DNA of 59,237 nt, taken from NCBI GenBank assembly GCA_009695205.1, contig SIBK01000021.1, positions 1-59,237 of the forward strand, in the 5' to 3' direction. Below are positions 18,072 through 27,261 of the stretch, piece by piece. This stretch comes from Pedosphaera sp. Its GTDB lineage: Bacteria; Verrucomicrobiota; Verrucomicrobiia; Limisphaerales; UBA9464. Numbering within the stretch: the stretch's first letter is position 1; each line of letters begins with the position of its first letter. The notes beneath the pieces were generated by a model. It was not told the origin of the DNA and searched no databases. It saw nothing but the letters and a program-made list of their open reading frames with translations. The position numbers and the translations under genes are program-made.

Positions 18072-19026
18072 GATTGCTCCGGTTGCGTTTGGGTTTGAGA
18101 GTTTTTTTCTCCGGGCTGGGGGGCGGCAGGTTTTCGTGCCAACGCAGGGGAATATTAAGGCCTGCGGCGAGGTCCAGCGTGGCAATGGCGCACCCCGCAG
18201 CGGTGCCTTCGTTCCAGATGCGCTGCCAGTCGGCGAGCTGTCCGTCGATATTGTCGGGCCGAAACGTGATCAAGCTTGACTGGCTGGTTGTTGCGCGGAG
18301 CACGCCGCGGACGGAGAGGTCGATGCCGCTGATTTCGGTGATGCCAGCGAGATCCGAGCGGTCGAACGCGGACAACAACCGGAGGGTCGCCCTAAGATCA
18401 GACTGAGCGGTGACTCGGCCAAGAACGAGATTCGCGACATCGGCGCCGGTGATGAGGGGCAGAGCTCCTTCCGCATCGATGGCCTCTGCATTGCCGCGCC
18501 CCTTCTCGATGGGCAACATCACCACCGCCTGATCATCGATCAGATAGCTGACGCGGAGCCCACTGATAGCCAGCACGACGACGCGGGCTACGGGGATTCG
18601 TTCCCGCACGTCAATTTGCAGGGTGTCTGGAAGGATCCGCTCAACCGTGGCCGATTGAATTCTTGGATGACGGGTGAGCCGCTCCTGCAAGAGAGGCAGA
18701 TCCAGGGCGAGGACGTTTTGCCCGAAGCGAACATCCGCCGTTTGTTCGATCTCCTCGCGAGAGAGAACGCCATCGGTGAAAATGGGAAAGCTTTTCAAGG
18801 CAAGCGCCGGCATCTTATACATCCACCCGTCGAGAAGTACGGACCGTAAGGGGCGCGCAAGAATGGCGCCTGCCAGGAGCAACACGGCAATCCCGGCGAC
18901 GCGTAAGAACCAAAGCCGCCGTGTGTCGGTTCCGGCATCTGCGTGAACCCGAACATCCAGACGACGGTCCCGGAACGGATCGGAGCGACGGCGTTGGTTC
19001 GAGGGTAGGTGCGAAAAATGGATCAT
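18064..19026 (-). CDS. ftsQ: Cell division protein FtsQ/DivIB
   Basis: FtsQ is a bitopic membrane protein linking early and late divisome parts. A basic cytoplasmic tail (RRRSDPFRDRRLDVR) precedes one transmembrane helix (LWFLRVAGIAVLLLAGAILA, about residues 39-58). A POTRA-like domain follows (LSREEIEQTADVRFGQNVLALDL, IQSATVERILPDTLQIDVRERIPVARV), then the beta domain. The length of 320 residues is usual. It starts with a 4-bp ATGA overlap with ddl. The end is basic (KKTLKPKRNRSNHV). Confidence 0.88.
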   Translation of the reverse strand: MIHFSHLPSNQRRRSDPFRDRRLDVRVHADAGTDTRRLWFLRVAGIAVLLLAGAILARPLRSVLLDGWMYKMPALALKSFPIFTDGVLSREEIEQTADVRFGQNVLALDLPLLQERLTRHPRIQSATVERILPDTLQIDVRERIPVARVVVLAISGLRVSYLIDDQAVVMLPIEKGRGNAEAIDAEGALPLITGADVANLVLGRVTAQSDLRATLRLLSAFDRSDLAGITEISGIDLSVRGVLRATTSQSSLITFRPDNIDGQLADWQRIWNEGTAAGCAIATLDLAAGLNIPLRWHENLPPPSPEKKTLKPKRNRSNHV

Positions 19027-19988
19027 GGGAGGGAGTGCTCGGGGAATTGGGTGGTGCTGGAAGAGGCAGCCCGGTTGAGAGCGAGATCCAGCATCCGCTG
19101 GCAGAGCGAGGGGAAATCCAAGCCCGCGGCAGCGGCGGCTTTCGGGAGAAGGCTGGTCTCCGTCATTCCGGGCAGTGTATTGACTTCAAGAACACAGGGA
19201 GAGCCATCCGGTTGGACCATGACATCCACGCGCGCATAATCCCGGGCACCGACCGCATGGAATGCGGCGAGGGCGTCGGATTGGATCCGGCGGGCGGTTT
19301 CCGCGCAGAACTCAGCCGGGCAGAAATACTCTGTGGCGTTGGGCGTATATTTATTGGCGTAGGTGAACCCCCCCTGTCGCGGGCGTGCTTCAACGATTGG
19401 AAGGGCCTGACCTTCCAGAATGCCGACCGTTGTTTCGCGTCCGACGATTCGCTGCTCCATCAACACATCACCAAAGCACGCGGCGGCGGCGAGAGCGGCC
19501 GGGAAGTCGTCTGGATTTTCGACAAACTGCAATCCAACGCTGCTTCCCTGGCGAACGGGTTTCAGCACGACGGGAGTACTCCAACCGGCGGGCCACGCAG
19601 CGGTGGCGGATGAAAACACTTCGAATCGGGCGTTGTACACACCGACCGCGGTGCAGCGCCGTTTTGTGACCACCTTGTCGAAGGCAAACAGACTGGCGGC
19701 GACACTGCTGCCGGTGTACGGGACGGCCAACTCCTCCAACTCCGCCTGCACCGTACCGTCTTCACCGTAGGTTCCATGCAGTGCGAGAAACACCACATCT
19801 GTCCGGGCGGGGATTGACAATGCGCCGGGAAGTGGATCGATCTCCGTGACAGAATGCCCGAGCTGGCGGAGAGCGCCGGCGACGGCTGCGCCCGACCGTA
19901 GTGAAACGGCCCGTTCGGAAGATGGCCCACCGAGCAGGACGGTGACACGAAGGGGGTTGCGGCTCGGGTTAGCGCGGGATGAGTTCAT
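19023..19988 (-). CDS. ddl: D-alanine--D-alanine ligase
   Basis: The ATP-grasp enzyme makes the D-Ala-D-Ala dipeptide that MurF adds. Motifs seen: GGPSSERAVSLRSG, LHGTYGEDGTVQAELE, VPYTGSSVAASLFAFDK, VVLKPVRQGSSVG, and the metal and substrate site RVDVMVQPDGSPCVLEVNTLPGMTETS, with SLLPKAAAAAG at the end. It has 321 residues, slightly long because of a ten-residue leader. It lies 9 bp after murB and overlaps ftsQ by 4 bp. Confidence 0.96.
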   Translation of the reverse strand: MNSSRANPSRNPLRVTVLLGGPSSERAVSLRSGAAVAGALRQLGHSVTEIDPLPGALSIPARTDVVFLALHGTYGEDGTVQAELEELAVPYTGSSVAASLFAFDKVVTKRRCTAVGVYNARFEVFSSATAAWPAGWSTPVVLKPVRQGSSVGLQFVENPDDFPAALAAAACFGDVLMEQRIVGRETTVGILEGQALPIVEARPRQGGFTYANKYTPNATEYFCPAEFCAETARRIQSDALAAFHAVGARDYARVDVMVQPDGSPCVLEVNTLPGMTETSLLPKAAAAAGLDFPSLCQRMLDLALNRAASSSTTQFPEHSLP

Positions 19989-19997
19989 ACGCGGAGG

Positions 19998-21035
19998 TCA
20001 ATCCCTTCCAACGATTTCAACTTCCGTGTGGAGCTCAATTCCGCGGGCAGCGCGCACGCGTTCACGAATTTCCTCAATGAGGCCGAGCACGTCGCCGGCG
20101 CTCGCTCCGCCGAGGTTCACAATAAAGTTGGCGTGGATATCCGAGACCATCGCCCGACCTCGTTTCAATCCCTTCAATCCGAGATCATCGAGTAGACGGC
20201 CCGCCGAGAGTTCCGGGCTCGGGTTTTTGAAAATGCAACCCGCGCTGGGCTGGGACGGTTGGGACTCCCAACGCCGGGCGTTGTTACGTTCCATGCAGGC
20301 TTTGATGGCATCCGGATCGCCCGGTTCTCCGCGCAATCCGGCAGCGAGTGCAATCGCCGTCCCGAGTCTCGGACAGGAGCGATATTCGGTGGGAATTTCG
20401 CTCGAGAGGAGATCCAGAATCCGCCCGTCCAGTTCCATTACACGAACCCACTCCACCGACTGGAACATCCAGCCCCCCATTGCGCCGGCATTCATTCGCA
20501 GGGCACCGCCCACGCTTCCGGGAATTCCAACGAGGAATTCGAAGCCCCGTAGACCGGCTCGGCGCGCGGCATTCGCCACATCCTTCAGCCGCGCGCCGGC
20601 GCTGCAGCGAAGACGTTCCTTTTCAATCGTGATACCGGAAAAGGTTGCATGAGACAAACACACGACGAGTCCCGCGATGCCGCCGTCACGCACCAGCAAG
20701 TTGGAACCGCGGCCGAGAAGAAAAACCGGTTGAGAACAGAGGTAGGCAGTTTGAAGAGCGGCGGCGAGATCCGTTTCGTGCGCGGGCTCTAGCCAAACGT
20801 CGGCGGCGCCACCGACCCGCAACGTGTTTCGACAAGCCAGCGGCTCCCTTTCGCGCACAATGCTCTCGCGCGAAAGGGCGGCACGCAGGGCAGCTGCCAG
20901 TCCGGTCTCACGGCAGAGAGGGCGATCGGTTCCCCCTGAGAAGCAAGTGCTAACGACGACTGAATCTTGCTCATTCAATGAGTTTTTAACCGCCCCCTCG
21001 GCAGTGAGAGCGGGCTGAAATCCGAGCGAATTCAT
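19998..21035 (-). CDS. murB: UDP-N-acetylenolpyruvoylglucosamine reductase MurB
   Basis: This FAD enzyme reduces UDP-GlcNAc-enolpyruvate to UDP-MurNAc. The FAD domain shows NTLRVGGAADVW, FLLGRGSNLLVRDGG and GFEFLVGIPGSVGGALRMNAGAMG. The C-terminal domain has EYRSCPRL and SAGCIFKNP, with Cys at the position where E. coli has the proton-donating Ser; Cys occurs there in some type II MurBs. The first about 55 residues before REREPLACRN are an extension. It overlaps murG by 4 bp (ATGA). In most dcw clusters murC precedes murB; it is missing here. Confidence 0.95.
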   Translation of the reverse strand: MNSLGFQPALTAEGAVKNSLNEQDSVVVSTCFSGGTDRPLCRETGLAAALRAALSRESIVREREPLACRNTLRVGGAADVWLEPAHETDLAAALQTAYLCSQPVFLLGRGSNLLVRDGGIAGLVVCLSHATFSGITIEKERLRCSAGARLKDVANAARRAGLRGFEFLVGIPGSVGGALRMNAGAMGGWMFQSVEWVRVMELDGRILDLLSSEIPTEYRSCPRLGTAIALAAGLRGEPGDPDAIKACMERNNARRWESQPSQPSAGCIFKNPSPELSAGRLLDDLGLKGLKRGRAMVSDIHANFIVNLGGASAGDVLGLIEEIRERVRAARGIELHTEVEIVGRD

Positions 21036-22216
21036 AGGATCTCAACAGTCTTTCGTTGCTCCGGTTCCGTGAACGAAACCGCAGGATAATCTTCGGATTT
21101 ATTTTGTACGCTTATCAGCATGGTTAAACTTAGCAGTTCCCTCGCAATGGAGCCCGCAGCCCGGGGCTCAAACTGGGAAGCCATCGCCCGGGCCATCACA
21201 TCCCGCCGGACGGGATTGGTGAGAATGCGAAGAACGGCATGGGTGAATTGACCAGCGGAAGTTTGCCCCTGATCCAGGACCTCCGCGGCGCCGTTGCGGG
21301 CGACTGCGGCCGCGTTGAAGTGCTGGTGGCGGTCGGTCGCGGCCGGATACGGGATCAATATCGCCGGCACGTGAAGGGCGGCGAGTTCGGCCAGCGAGGA
21401 AGCGCCTGCCCGGCTGACAGCGAGAGTGGCAGCGCACAAAGCCAGCTCCATCTCGGTGAGGAACGGGACTACGACACTCCGGACCCCAGCCAGCGCGTGG
21501 CTTTTCCGTGCCGTCTCCAGACCGAGAGTGCCGGTGAGATGGATAAACTGCAGATCCTGGACAGCCGACACGATCTGCGGCAGGGCCTTCAGAAAGAGCT
21601 CGTTTAACCCCGTGGCGCCCTGGCTGCCTCCCATGATAAGGAGCACCGGGCGGCGTGGATCCAGGCCCAATGAGATCCGGGCGGCTGCCGCGTCCATGGG
21701 CTGGAATGAGTCCCTGACAGGGGTTCCCGTATGGCTGACCCGTGGATTCCATAATCGGGCAGCTGTTTCGGGGAAACCGACAAAGCACTGATCGACGACA
21801 TGAGCGATCCAACGGTTGGCGCGGCCGGGAATCACATTTGACTCATGGACGAAGGTGGCTGCGCCTACCCGCCGGCCGGCGAGAATCGGAGGCGCCGAGG
21901 TGAATCCACCCATGCCGAGAACCGCGCGCGGGCGATGTCGATCGAACAAACGGCGTGCCGCCTGTCGGGACTGCCAGAATCCGCGGAGAAACGCCAGCCG
22001 ACGGCCCTCCTGAAGTCCCACGGCAGGCAGTGTTTCGATTTTCAAGTCCGTGAGACATCGGACAGCGTGTTGGTCCACGTCCTTGGGGGAAACGAGGAGG
22101 GTTACCTCATGCCCAAGGCGGACTAGTTCGTTCCCCACCGCGACGCCTGGGAACAAATGTCCACCGGTGCCACCGCAGGCGATGGCAACGTGTACGGAGG
22201 GAGGCTGAAAAATCAT
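21032..22216 (-). CDS. murG: UDP-GlcNAc--lipid I N-acetylglucosaminyltransferase MurG
   Basis: MurG turns lipid I into lipid II on the cytoplasmic side of the membrane. The N-terminal GT-B domain has ACGGTGGHLFPGVAVG and VLGMGGFTSAPPILAG, then FVHESNVIPGRANRW. The C-terminal domain has LLIMGGSQGATGLNELF, and the donor site AVSRAGASSLAELAALHVPAILIPYP followed by DRHQHFNA. The length of 394 residues is slightly above the usual 360, owing to a C-terminal tail of about 30 residues. It overlaps both ftsW and murB by 4 bp, so the three are translated in coupled fashion. Confidence 0.96.
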   Translation of the reverse strand: MIFQPPSVHVAIACGGTGGHLFPGVAVGNELVRLGHEVTLLVSPKDVDQHAVRCLTDLKIETLPAVGLQEGRRLAFLRGFWQSRQAARRLFDRHRPRAVLGMGGFTSAPPILAGRRVGAATFVHESNVIPGRANRWIAHVVDQCFVGFPETAARLWNPRVSHTGTPVRDSFQPMDAAAARISLGLDPRRPVLLIMGGSQGATGLNELFLKALPQIVSAVQDLQFIHLTGTLGLETARKSHALAGVRSVVVPFLTEMELALCAATLAVSRAGASSLAELAALHVPAILIPYPAATDRHQHFNAAAVARNGAAEVLDQGQTSAGQFTHAVLRILTNPVRRDVMARAMASQFEPRAAGSIARELLSLTMLISVQNKSEDYPAVSFTEPEQRKTVEIL

Positions 22217-23391
22217 GGATTAAATGGATTCCCAACCACTCTGCCGAATGCAAGATCCCCTTCCCGGTCCACGAACGGGTTGGGTTTGCCCGAATTTTGC
22301 CGCGAACGAGTAGCGAGCATGGCCCGCAGGGTGTGTCGATCGATGCTGAGCAACCAGCCGATCAGGATCAACATCACCACCACATTGGAACCGCCCCGGC
22401 TGACAAAAGGCAGGGCAATCCCCTTGTTTGGGAGGATCATGGTCACCACGGCGATGTTGAGCCACGCCTGGAGGGTGATCAGGAGTGTCACTCCCGTCGC
22501 CAGAAGCATTCCAAAGGTGTCACCGGAATCGCCGGCCCTGCGCGCAATCGCAGTGCCGCAGAACAGAATCGTAGCGAAGGCGCCCACGACGAACCACGTT
22601 CCCACCAGCCCGAGTTCCTCGCCGATGACGGACAGAATGAAGTCGGTGTGTTGTTCGGGCACCGTCCGCATCTGAGTGCCCGCCCCGGGTCCCTTCCCCA
22701 GCAGACCCCCTTCACCGAGGGCGAGCATTGCGAGGCGGTTCTGATATGCTTTCGTGCTCTTGTGTTCGCTAGGGCGACGATAGGCATCCCACCGAGTCTG
22801 GACGAGCGGGTCGAACGCCAGCCTGGTTCCCACAACTGCGCCTGCGAGCAATGCCGCAGCGGCCACATGCTGCCATCGGGCGCCCGCAACGAGCAGCAAC
22901 AGACCGACCATTCCCGCCAGGAGAAGGGTTGTACCGCGATCCGGTTCAACAAAAATCAAACCCAGCAGTGGCAATGTCAGCAGTCCAGGGACCAGGACAC
23001 CGAACCGGAACGACCTCAATCGATGTTGAAACCGGGCACAATACCAAGACATGCCGAGGATAAGAGCGAGCTTGGCGAGTTCGGACGGCTGGAAACCATA
23101 AACCCAGCGCCGGGCGCCGTTGATTTCGCGACCCTTTACCAATGCCAGCACGAGGAGGGTCAGCGTGGCGAACCACACCAATCCAACCCACACGGGGCGA
23201 TTCCACCGTCGATGATCGATCACCAGCGCAATCGCCAATCCAACAAACCCGATGCCAATCGCCACCAGTTGCTTTGAAAACAGGACCTCAGCGTGCTTCT
23301 CAAGGAGCAGAGCGCTGTAGAGCGACCAAATGCTGACGACAATTAGCCCTAACAAGCTCAGAAAGAGGCCGATGCTGGATTTGGAGATCAT
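22213..23391 (-). CDS. ftsW: Septal peptidoglycan glycosyltransferase FtsW (SEDS family)
   Basis: FtsW polymerises lipid II together with its partner FtsI. The 392-residue product has about ten membrane helices. SEDS features are GREINGARRWVYGFQPSELAKLALIL, the charged PDRGTTLLLAGMVGL (FVEPDRGT, near the catalytic aspartate) and FILSVIGEELGLVGTWFVVG, with LPFVSRGGSNVVVMLILIGWLLS near the end. ATG 23391 is preferred to the TTG at 23412. It is 33 bp after the LysM gene and overlaps murG by 4 bp. Confidence 0.95.
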   Translation of the reverse strand: MISKSSIGLFLSLLGLIVVSIWSLYSALLLEKHAEVLFSKQLVAIGIGFVGLAIALVIDHRRWNRPVWVGLVWFATLTLLVLALVKGREINGARRWVYGFQPSELAKLALILGMSWYCARFQHRLRSFRFGVLVPGLLTLPLLGLIFVEPDRGTTLLLAGMVGLLLLVAGARWQHVAAAALLAGAVVGTRLAFDPLVQTRWDAYRRPSEHKSTKAYQNRLAMLALGEGGLLGKGPGAGTQMRTVPEQHTDFILSVIGEELGLVGTWFVVGAFATILFCGTAIARRAGDSGDTFGMLLATGVTLLITLQAWLNIAVVTMILPNKGIALPFVSRGGSNVVVMLILIGWLLSIDRHTLRAMLATRSRQNSGKPNPFVDREGDLAFGRVVGNPFNP

Positions 23392-23424
23392 GGCGGGCGG
23401 GTGCCGGGTCAATGGGGATCGGGA

Positions 23425-24249
23425 TTATTTCGGTTGTGGAGGAAGGGGAAGAGCAACGGGTTCCGAAGCCGACGGTTGCGGCAAGGTTCCCTCCGGGGAT
23501 CCGCGAGAGGCGGTGGGATTCGCCGGAGCCGACCCGTTCGCGGCTGCCGTGCGCGCGGGGATTTTGAGCTTTTGACCGATGCGGATGGAATCCGATTTGA
23601 GTTCATTGGCAGCACGGATCGCCTTCACGGTGACTCCGTATTTCTTGGCGAGGCGCATTAGGGTATCCCCCTGTTTGACCTCGTGGAGGGATACCGATTC
23701 CCCTGGAGCAGTCGCGTTCGCCTGGGCACCGGCTCCCGCTCCGCCCGACGCCGCAGTGTCCGCCGTGGCGGCCGGAAGCTGAATAGACTGGTTCACCTTG
23801 AGGTGTTTCCAATCGAGATTTGGATTGGCTTCGAGCAAGGCCTTCACGGGAATGTTGCGAGCCTTCGCAATGACGTACGCATTGTCTCCCACGCGGATCT
23901 TGTACTCGCCGGCGGGAGCGGGCGCCGGAGCGGGAGCGGGAGTGATCGGCTGGGTGCTCAACGGCGGAGTTGGGGTGGACTGGGTCAGGGGTGTCTGTGT
24001 GACGACCGGTTCGACTGGCGCAACCGGGGCGGGGTTGGAGTCAAGGGGCCCGGGAGGCAGGTGATCATTGGCACCGAGTGGGGGAGGGGTCACCACGGAT
24101 TTCTCGGGACTGCAACCGAGGAATAGGAGGCCGCCGAGCGCCAGGACATGGAATGCGGCGAACAATGCAACGGCGTAGGGGAGGGTCCTACGACGAGCAG
24201 ATTGCTCCAAGGGCGAACCTTGCGGGTTGAGGGGACTGGGTGTGCTCAT
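23425..24249 (-). CDS. LysM-domain membrane-anchored protein in the dcw cluster
   Basis: A 30-residue cytoplasmic leader is followed by one hydrophobic helix (LPYAVALFAAFHVLALGGLLFLG) and a Pro-rich linker. Two LysM domains follow, the first around residues 110-155 (YKIRVGDNAYVIAKARNIPV...LKVNQSIQLP) and the second around 180-225 (HEVKQGDTLMRLAKKYGVTVKAIRAANEL...IGQKLKIP). The tail is Pro/Ala rich. LysM binds the GlcNAc-MurNAc backbone, so the protein probably links the membrane to peptidoglycan. Cys 58 after GGLLFLG could be a lipobox but sits deep behind a long leader. It lies between mraY and ftsW, about where murD would be in a standard cluster. ATG 24249 is chosen because the upstream frame lacks conserved features. 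Confidence 0.85.
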   Translation of the reverse strand: MSTPSPLNPQGSPLEQSARRRTLPYAVALFAAFHVLALGGLLFLGCSPEKSVVTPPPLGANDHLPPGPLDSNPAPVAPVEPVVTQTPLTQSTPTPPLSTQPITPAPAPAPAPAGEYKIRVGDNAYVIAKARNIPVKALLEANPNLDWKHLKVNQSIQLPAATADTAASGGAGAGAQANATAPGESVSLHEVKQGDTLMRLAKKYGVTVKAIRAANELKSDSIRIGQKLKIPARTAAANGSAPANPTASRGSPEGTLPQPSASEPVALPLPPQPK

Positions 24250-24651
24250 AGGATTCAGGGATTCTTTAGAATGCTGGGGAGGGGGTGATGTCGGGATGAG
24301 TAGGAACGTTTCTTGCCGATGGCTTCTCCGAATAGGCAACGGCAATAAAAGCTAGTAACTTTTTCGAGTACGCCCACTTCCGGCGACCGCCCTTCACAAC
24401 AGGTGAAGGCCGCAGCTCAACACCCGAGGCGACACTAGGCCGACCTCGGGAATGACGTTGGCTGGACGACGGAAATCGCCCTCCGGCCGGTGGTATACCC
24501 CAAAAAACATTTACGGCAGCCGTGTCGACCACCGCGTGAGACCTATCTAGCGACGCTCCCGGCTCCGTGCAAGGGGGAACCATTAGACAAATTTGCTCCC
24601 GCCGTGGAGCGCACACAGAAACCTGAAACACAACTGGATAGTGAGGAAAAA
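24250..24651. other. Non-coding gap inside the dcw cluster, about where murD is expected
   Basis: The genes on both sides are tightly packed, yet 402 bases here hold no gene I can support. A 129-codon minus-strand frame (24266-24655) has no family sequence and looks random. I see no murD motif (for example GTNGKTT or HLDRH) in any frame. It may contain a promoter for the LysM-ftsW-murG part of the operon, but no clear -35/-10 pair is visible. Confidence 0.6.
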
Positions 24652-25764
24652 TCATCGCAATTTAAGAGTACTCACAGCCGCGAGGGCACACAGGATCGCG
24701 ACAATGTAAAACCGGGCGACAATCTTGGATTCCGCCCACCCCAATTCCCGGAAATGATGATGGAGAGGGGACATTCGGAAGATTCGTCGACCGGCTCCGT
24801 ATTTGCGTCGGGTGAACTTGAACCAGCTGATCTGGAGGATGACACTGCCGGCCTCGGCGACAAAAACGCCTCCTGCGATGGGAAGGATGAATGGTTGATG
24901 GATCAGGACAGCCACCACCCCCAGGGCTCCTCCGAGTGCGAGGGAACCCGTATCCCCCATAAATATCTCTGCCGGATGACAATTGAACCAAAGGAAACCG
25001 AGCGAAGCACCGATCATCGCCGCGCAAATCACCGCCAGCTCGCCCGCTCCGGGGACAGGGGGCACCAGGAGGTATCGGGCAAACTGGGCATGGCCGGCAA
25101 TGTAGGTGAAAATGAAAAACACGGAGGCACAAATCAACGTGCAACCGATCGCCAGTCCGTCCATTCCGTCCGTCAAGTTCACCGCATTGGAGCTGCCGAC
25201 GATGGCGAAGGTGGTGACCAAGAACCCCAGGGCCGGCACGCCCGTCAGCAATGCCCTTTTGAGGAAAGGAACATTGATGTCCTCAATCAAGCCTCGCGTG
25301 GAAGGTCTCGACCAAAGATACCAGGCGATTGCCGCCGCCAAGAGTCCTTGCACAGTGAGTTTCAGATGCGAACGGGCCCCGGCATTGGTTTGCCGCGTGA
25401 CCTTGAGCCAGTCGTCGTAGAATCCCAGCCCTGCCAACACCACCAGGGTCAGGACCGTCAGCAGCACGAAATGATTCCACCGGGCCCATAGGAGCACGCT
25501 CAAATCCAGCGCAACCACGATCAGGAGGCCGCCCATGGTCGGAGTCCCCTTCTTGCCGGTGTCCTGGTGAAGGAACGAGAAATCTTCGGCCTTGTCAGCA
25601 TAATTCTGACGCAACTTCAACCGCTGGAGCCAAGCAATCACCGGAGGCCCGAAGAACCAGCTGAACAGCAGCGCAGTTATCGCCGCACCCACACTCCGAA
25701 AAGTCGTATATTGAAATACGGACCAAGGAGGGTAAGGAAAAAATTCTGAGAGACTATATAACAT
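24652..25764 (-). CDS. mraY: Phospho-N-acetylmuramoyl-pentapeptide transferase MraY
   Basis: MraY moves phospho-MurNAc-pentapeptide onto undecaprenyl phosphate, forming lipid I. Signature sequences are KKGTPTMGGLLIV, the metal-binding LGFYDDWLKV, GSSNAVNLTDGMDGLAIG, FMGDTGSLALGGALG and the histidine cluster MSPLHHHFRELGW. There are about ten membrane helices in 370 residues. The start at ATG 25764 lies one base after the murF stop, indicating coupling. Confidence 0.97.
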   Translation of the reverse strand: MLYSLSEFFPYPPWSVFQYTTFRSVGAAITALLFSWFFGPPVIAWLQRLKLRQNYADKAEDFSFLHQDTGKKGTPTMGGLLIVVALDLSVLLWARWNHFVLLTVLTLVVLAGLGFYDDWLKVTRQTNAGARSHLKLTVQGLLAAAIAWYLWSRPSTRGLIEDINVPFLKRALLTGVPALGFLVTTFAIVGSSNAVNLTDGMDGLAIGCTLICASVFFIFTYIAGHAQFARYLLVPPVPGAGELAVICAAMIGASLGFLWFNCHPAEIFMGDTGSLALGGALGVVAVLIHQPFILPIAGGVFVAEAGSVILQISWFKFTRRKYGAGRRIFRMSPLHHHFRELGWAESKIVARFYIVAILCALAAVSTLKLR

Positions 25765-25765
25765 A

Positions 25766-27184
25766 TCAGACAAGCGCTGCTGCCAGCGCAGCAATTCCTC
25801 CCCCCAATTGCTGCCGGAGCGATTCGACCAGGCGCTCCAGACGGGCAGACCGGCTTGCTTTCACCAGCACGGCATCACCCGGACGCAGATATTGAATCAT
25901 TGACCGCACCAGAGATTCCATATCCGGATGCGCGGCTGCCTGCATGCCTCCCTGGCGGGCGGCCTGCGCCGTGACCTTGGCCAGGGAGCCGATCGTCCAC
26001 AGCCGATCCACCGCCAGGCGGGCGGCGGCATTCCCGACCTCCACGTGCGCAGCCCCAGCATGGCAGCCCAGTTCCGCCATGTCGCCGAGTACCGCCACAC
26101 GGCGGCCCGAACACGGGAGGTCGGTAAGTGTCTCCAAAGCAGCGAGCATCGAGTCCGCATTGGCATTATAGGTGTCGTTCAAAATTCGAATACCCCCGAC
26201 CTCACCGGCGTCCATGCGCATTTTCGCGGGTCGTGCGCCCGCCAATCCCGTGCGCGCAAGCTCGGGTTCCAGCCCCAGCTCGGCGGCCAACGCCAAAGCC
26301 AACGCCGCATTTACAGCCATGTGGCGACCCAGCACATTCACCCGCCACGTACCCGTCCACCCAGTCGTGCCTCCCTCAATCTCCACGTCACTCCCAGCGG
26401 CATCTCCCGTCACGGAAACAATTCGCCAATCGCTGGCCGACGCGAAACCCACGCGAACAACCCGGCATCGCGCCCGGCCGATCACTTGTTCCACGCCGGG
26501 AGAATCCCCATTGACCACGAGAAGTCCGTCGAGTGGCAGGCTTTCCGCCAGCGTCCCTTCCTCCGAAATGACCCCTTGAAGATCGCCAAAGTGCTCGAGA
26601 TGTTCCCGTCCCAGGCTTGTCAGGACACCGATGCAGGGCCGAATAATCTGCAAGAGCGCTCGCAGTTCGCCGGGATGATTCGTCCCCACCTCCAGCACAG
26701 CGAGTTCATCGCGGGCGTCCATCCGGAGCAATGTTTGAGGAACGCCAAGATCATTGTTGAAACTGGCTTCGCTGGCAATCACCCGACGCTGGGTTCCCAA
26801 CACGGTCTTCAACAATTCTTTGACGGACGTTTTTCCGTTCGACCCCGCAACGGCAATCATCGGAATCCGGAAATCCTCCCGGTACCGAGCTCCCAGCCGC
26901 CCAAGCGCCCGTCGGGTGTCGTCCACCGCAATGACCCCGATTGAGCCCGCCGGAACCCCCTGGTTCATCCCCCGGTTGATCAGCACTGCAGCCGCTCCCC
27001 GCCGGATTACTTCCGCCAGGTAGTTATGGCCATCAAATCGCTCTCCTCGCAGCGCCACAAACAAATCCCCGCGATCAACCCGACGCGAATCCATCTGCAC
27101 TCGCGCAATCATGGACGACACATCCCCGCGGAGGCACTGGCCTTCGGTGGCATCAATCACAAATTGCAAGGAGCGAGGATCCAT
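25766..27184 (-). CDS. murF: UDP-MurNAc-tripeptide--D-alanyl-D-alanine ligase MurF
   Basis: MurF adds D-Ala-D-Ala to the UDP-MurNAc tripeptide. The ligase motifs are intact, in contrast to the neighbouring MurE-like gene: P-loop AVAGSNGKTSVKELL, ASFNNDLGVPQTLL, LEVGTNHPGELRAL, LGREHLEHFGDL, and DTYNANADSMLAAL followed by RVAVLGDMAELG in the C-terminal domain. The length of 472 residues is standard. ATG 27184 is preferred to TTG 27193. A gap of 77 bp separates it from the MurE-like gene, larger than most junctions in this cluster. Confidence 0.96.
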   Translation of the reverse strand: MDPRSLQFVIDATEGQCLRGDVSSMIARVQMDSRRVDRGDLFVALRGERFDGHNYLAEVIRRGAAAVLINRGMNQGVPAGSIGVIAVDDTRRALGRLGARYREDFRIPMIAVAGSNGKTSVKELLKTVLGTQRRVIASEASFNNDLGVPQTLLRMDARDELAVLEVGTNHPGELRALLQIIRPCIGVLTSLGREHLEHFGDLQGVISEEGTLAESLPLDGLLVVNGDSPGVEQVIGRARCRVVRVGFASASDWRIVSVTGDAAGSDVEIEGGTTGWTGTWRVNVLGRHMAVNAALALALAAELGLEPELARTGLAGARPAKMRMDAGEVGGIRILNDTYNANADSMLAALETLTDLPCSGRRVAVLGDMAELGCHAGAAHVEVGNAAARLAVDRLWTIGSLAKVTAQAARQGGMQAAAHPDMESLVRSMIQYLRPGDAVLVKASRSARLERLVESLRQQLGGGIAALAAALV

Positions 27185-27261
27185 GAGTCTCAACTATATA
27201 ATGAGAAAGAGGACGCGCATGAAATGAGAAGCGCCCTGCAAATCGCCAGCGGCCGGCGGAT

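Noticed and set aside
17109..18098. 329-codon plus-strand frame
   Set aside because: It is antisense to ftsA, which has clear actin-fold motifs.
22297..23277. 326-codon plus-strand frame
   Set aside because: It is antisense to ftsW and very rich in His/Gln/Arg, as a shadow of membrane helices would be.
24266..24655. 129-codon minus-strand frame in the dcw gap, considered as a murD remnant
   Set aside because: No Mur ligase motif or any other conserved pattern is present, and it has no ribosome site.
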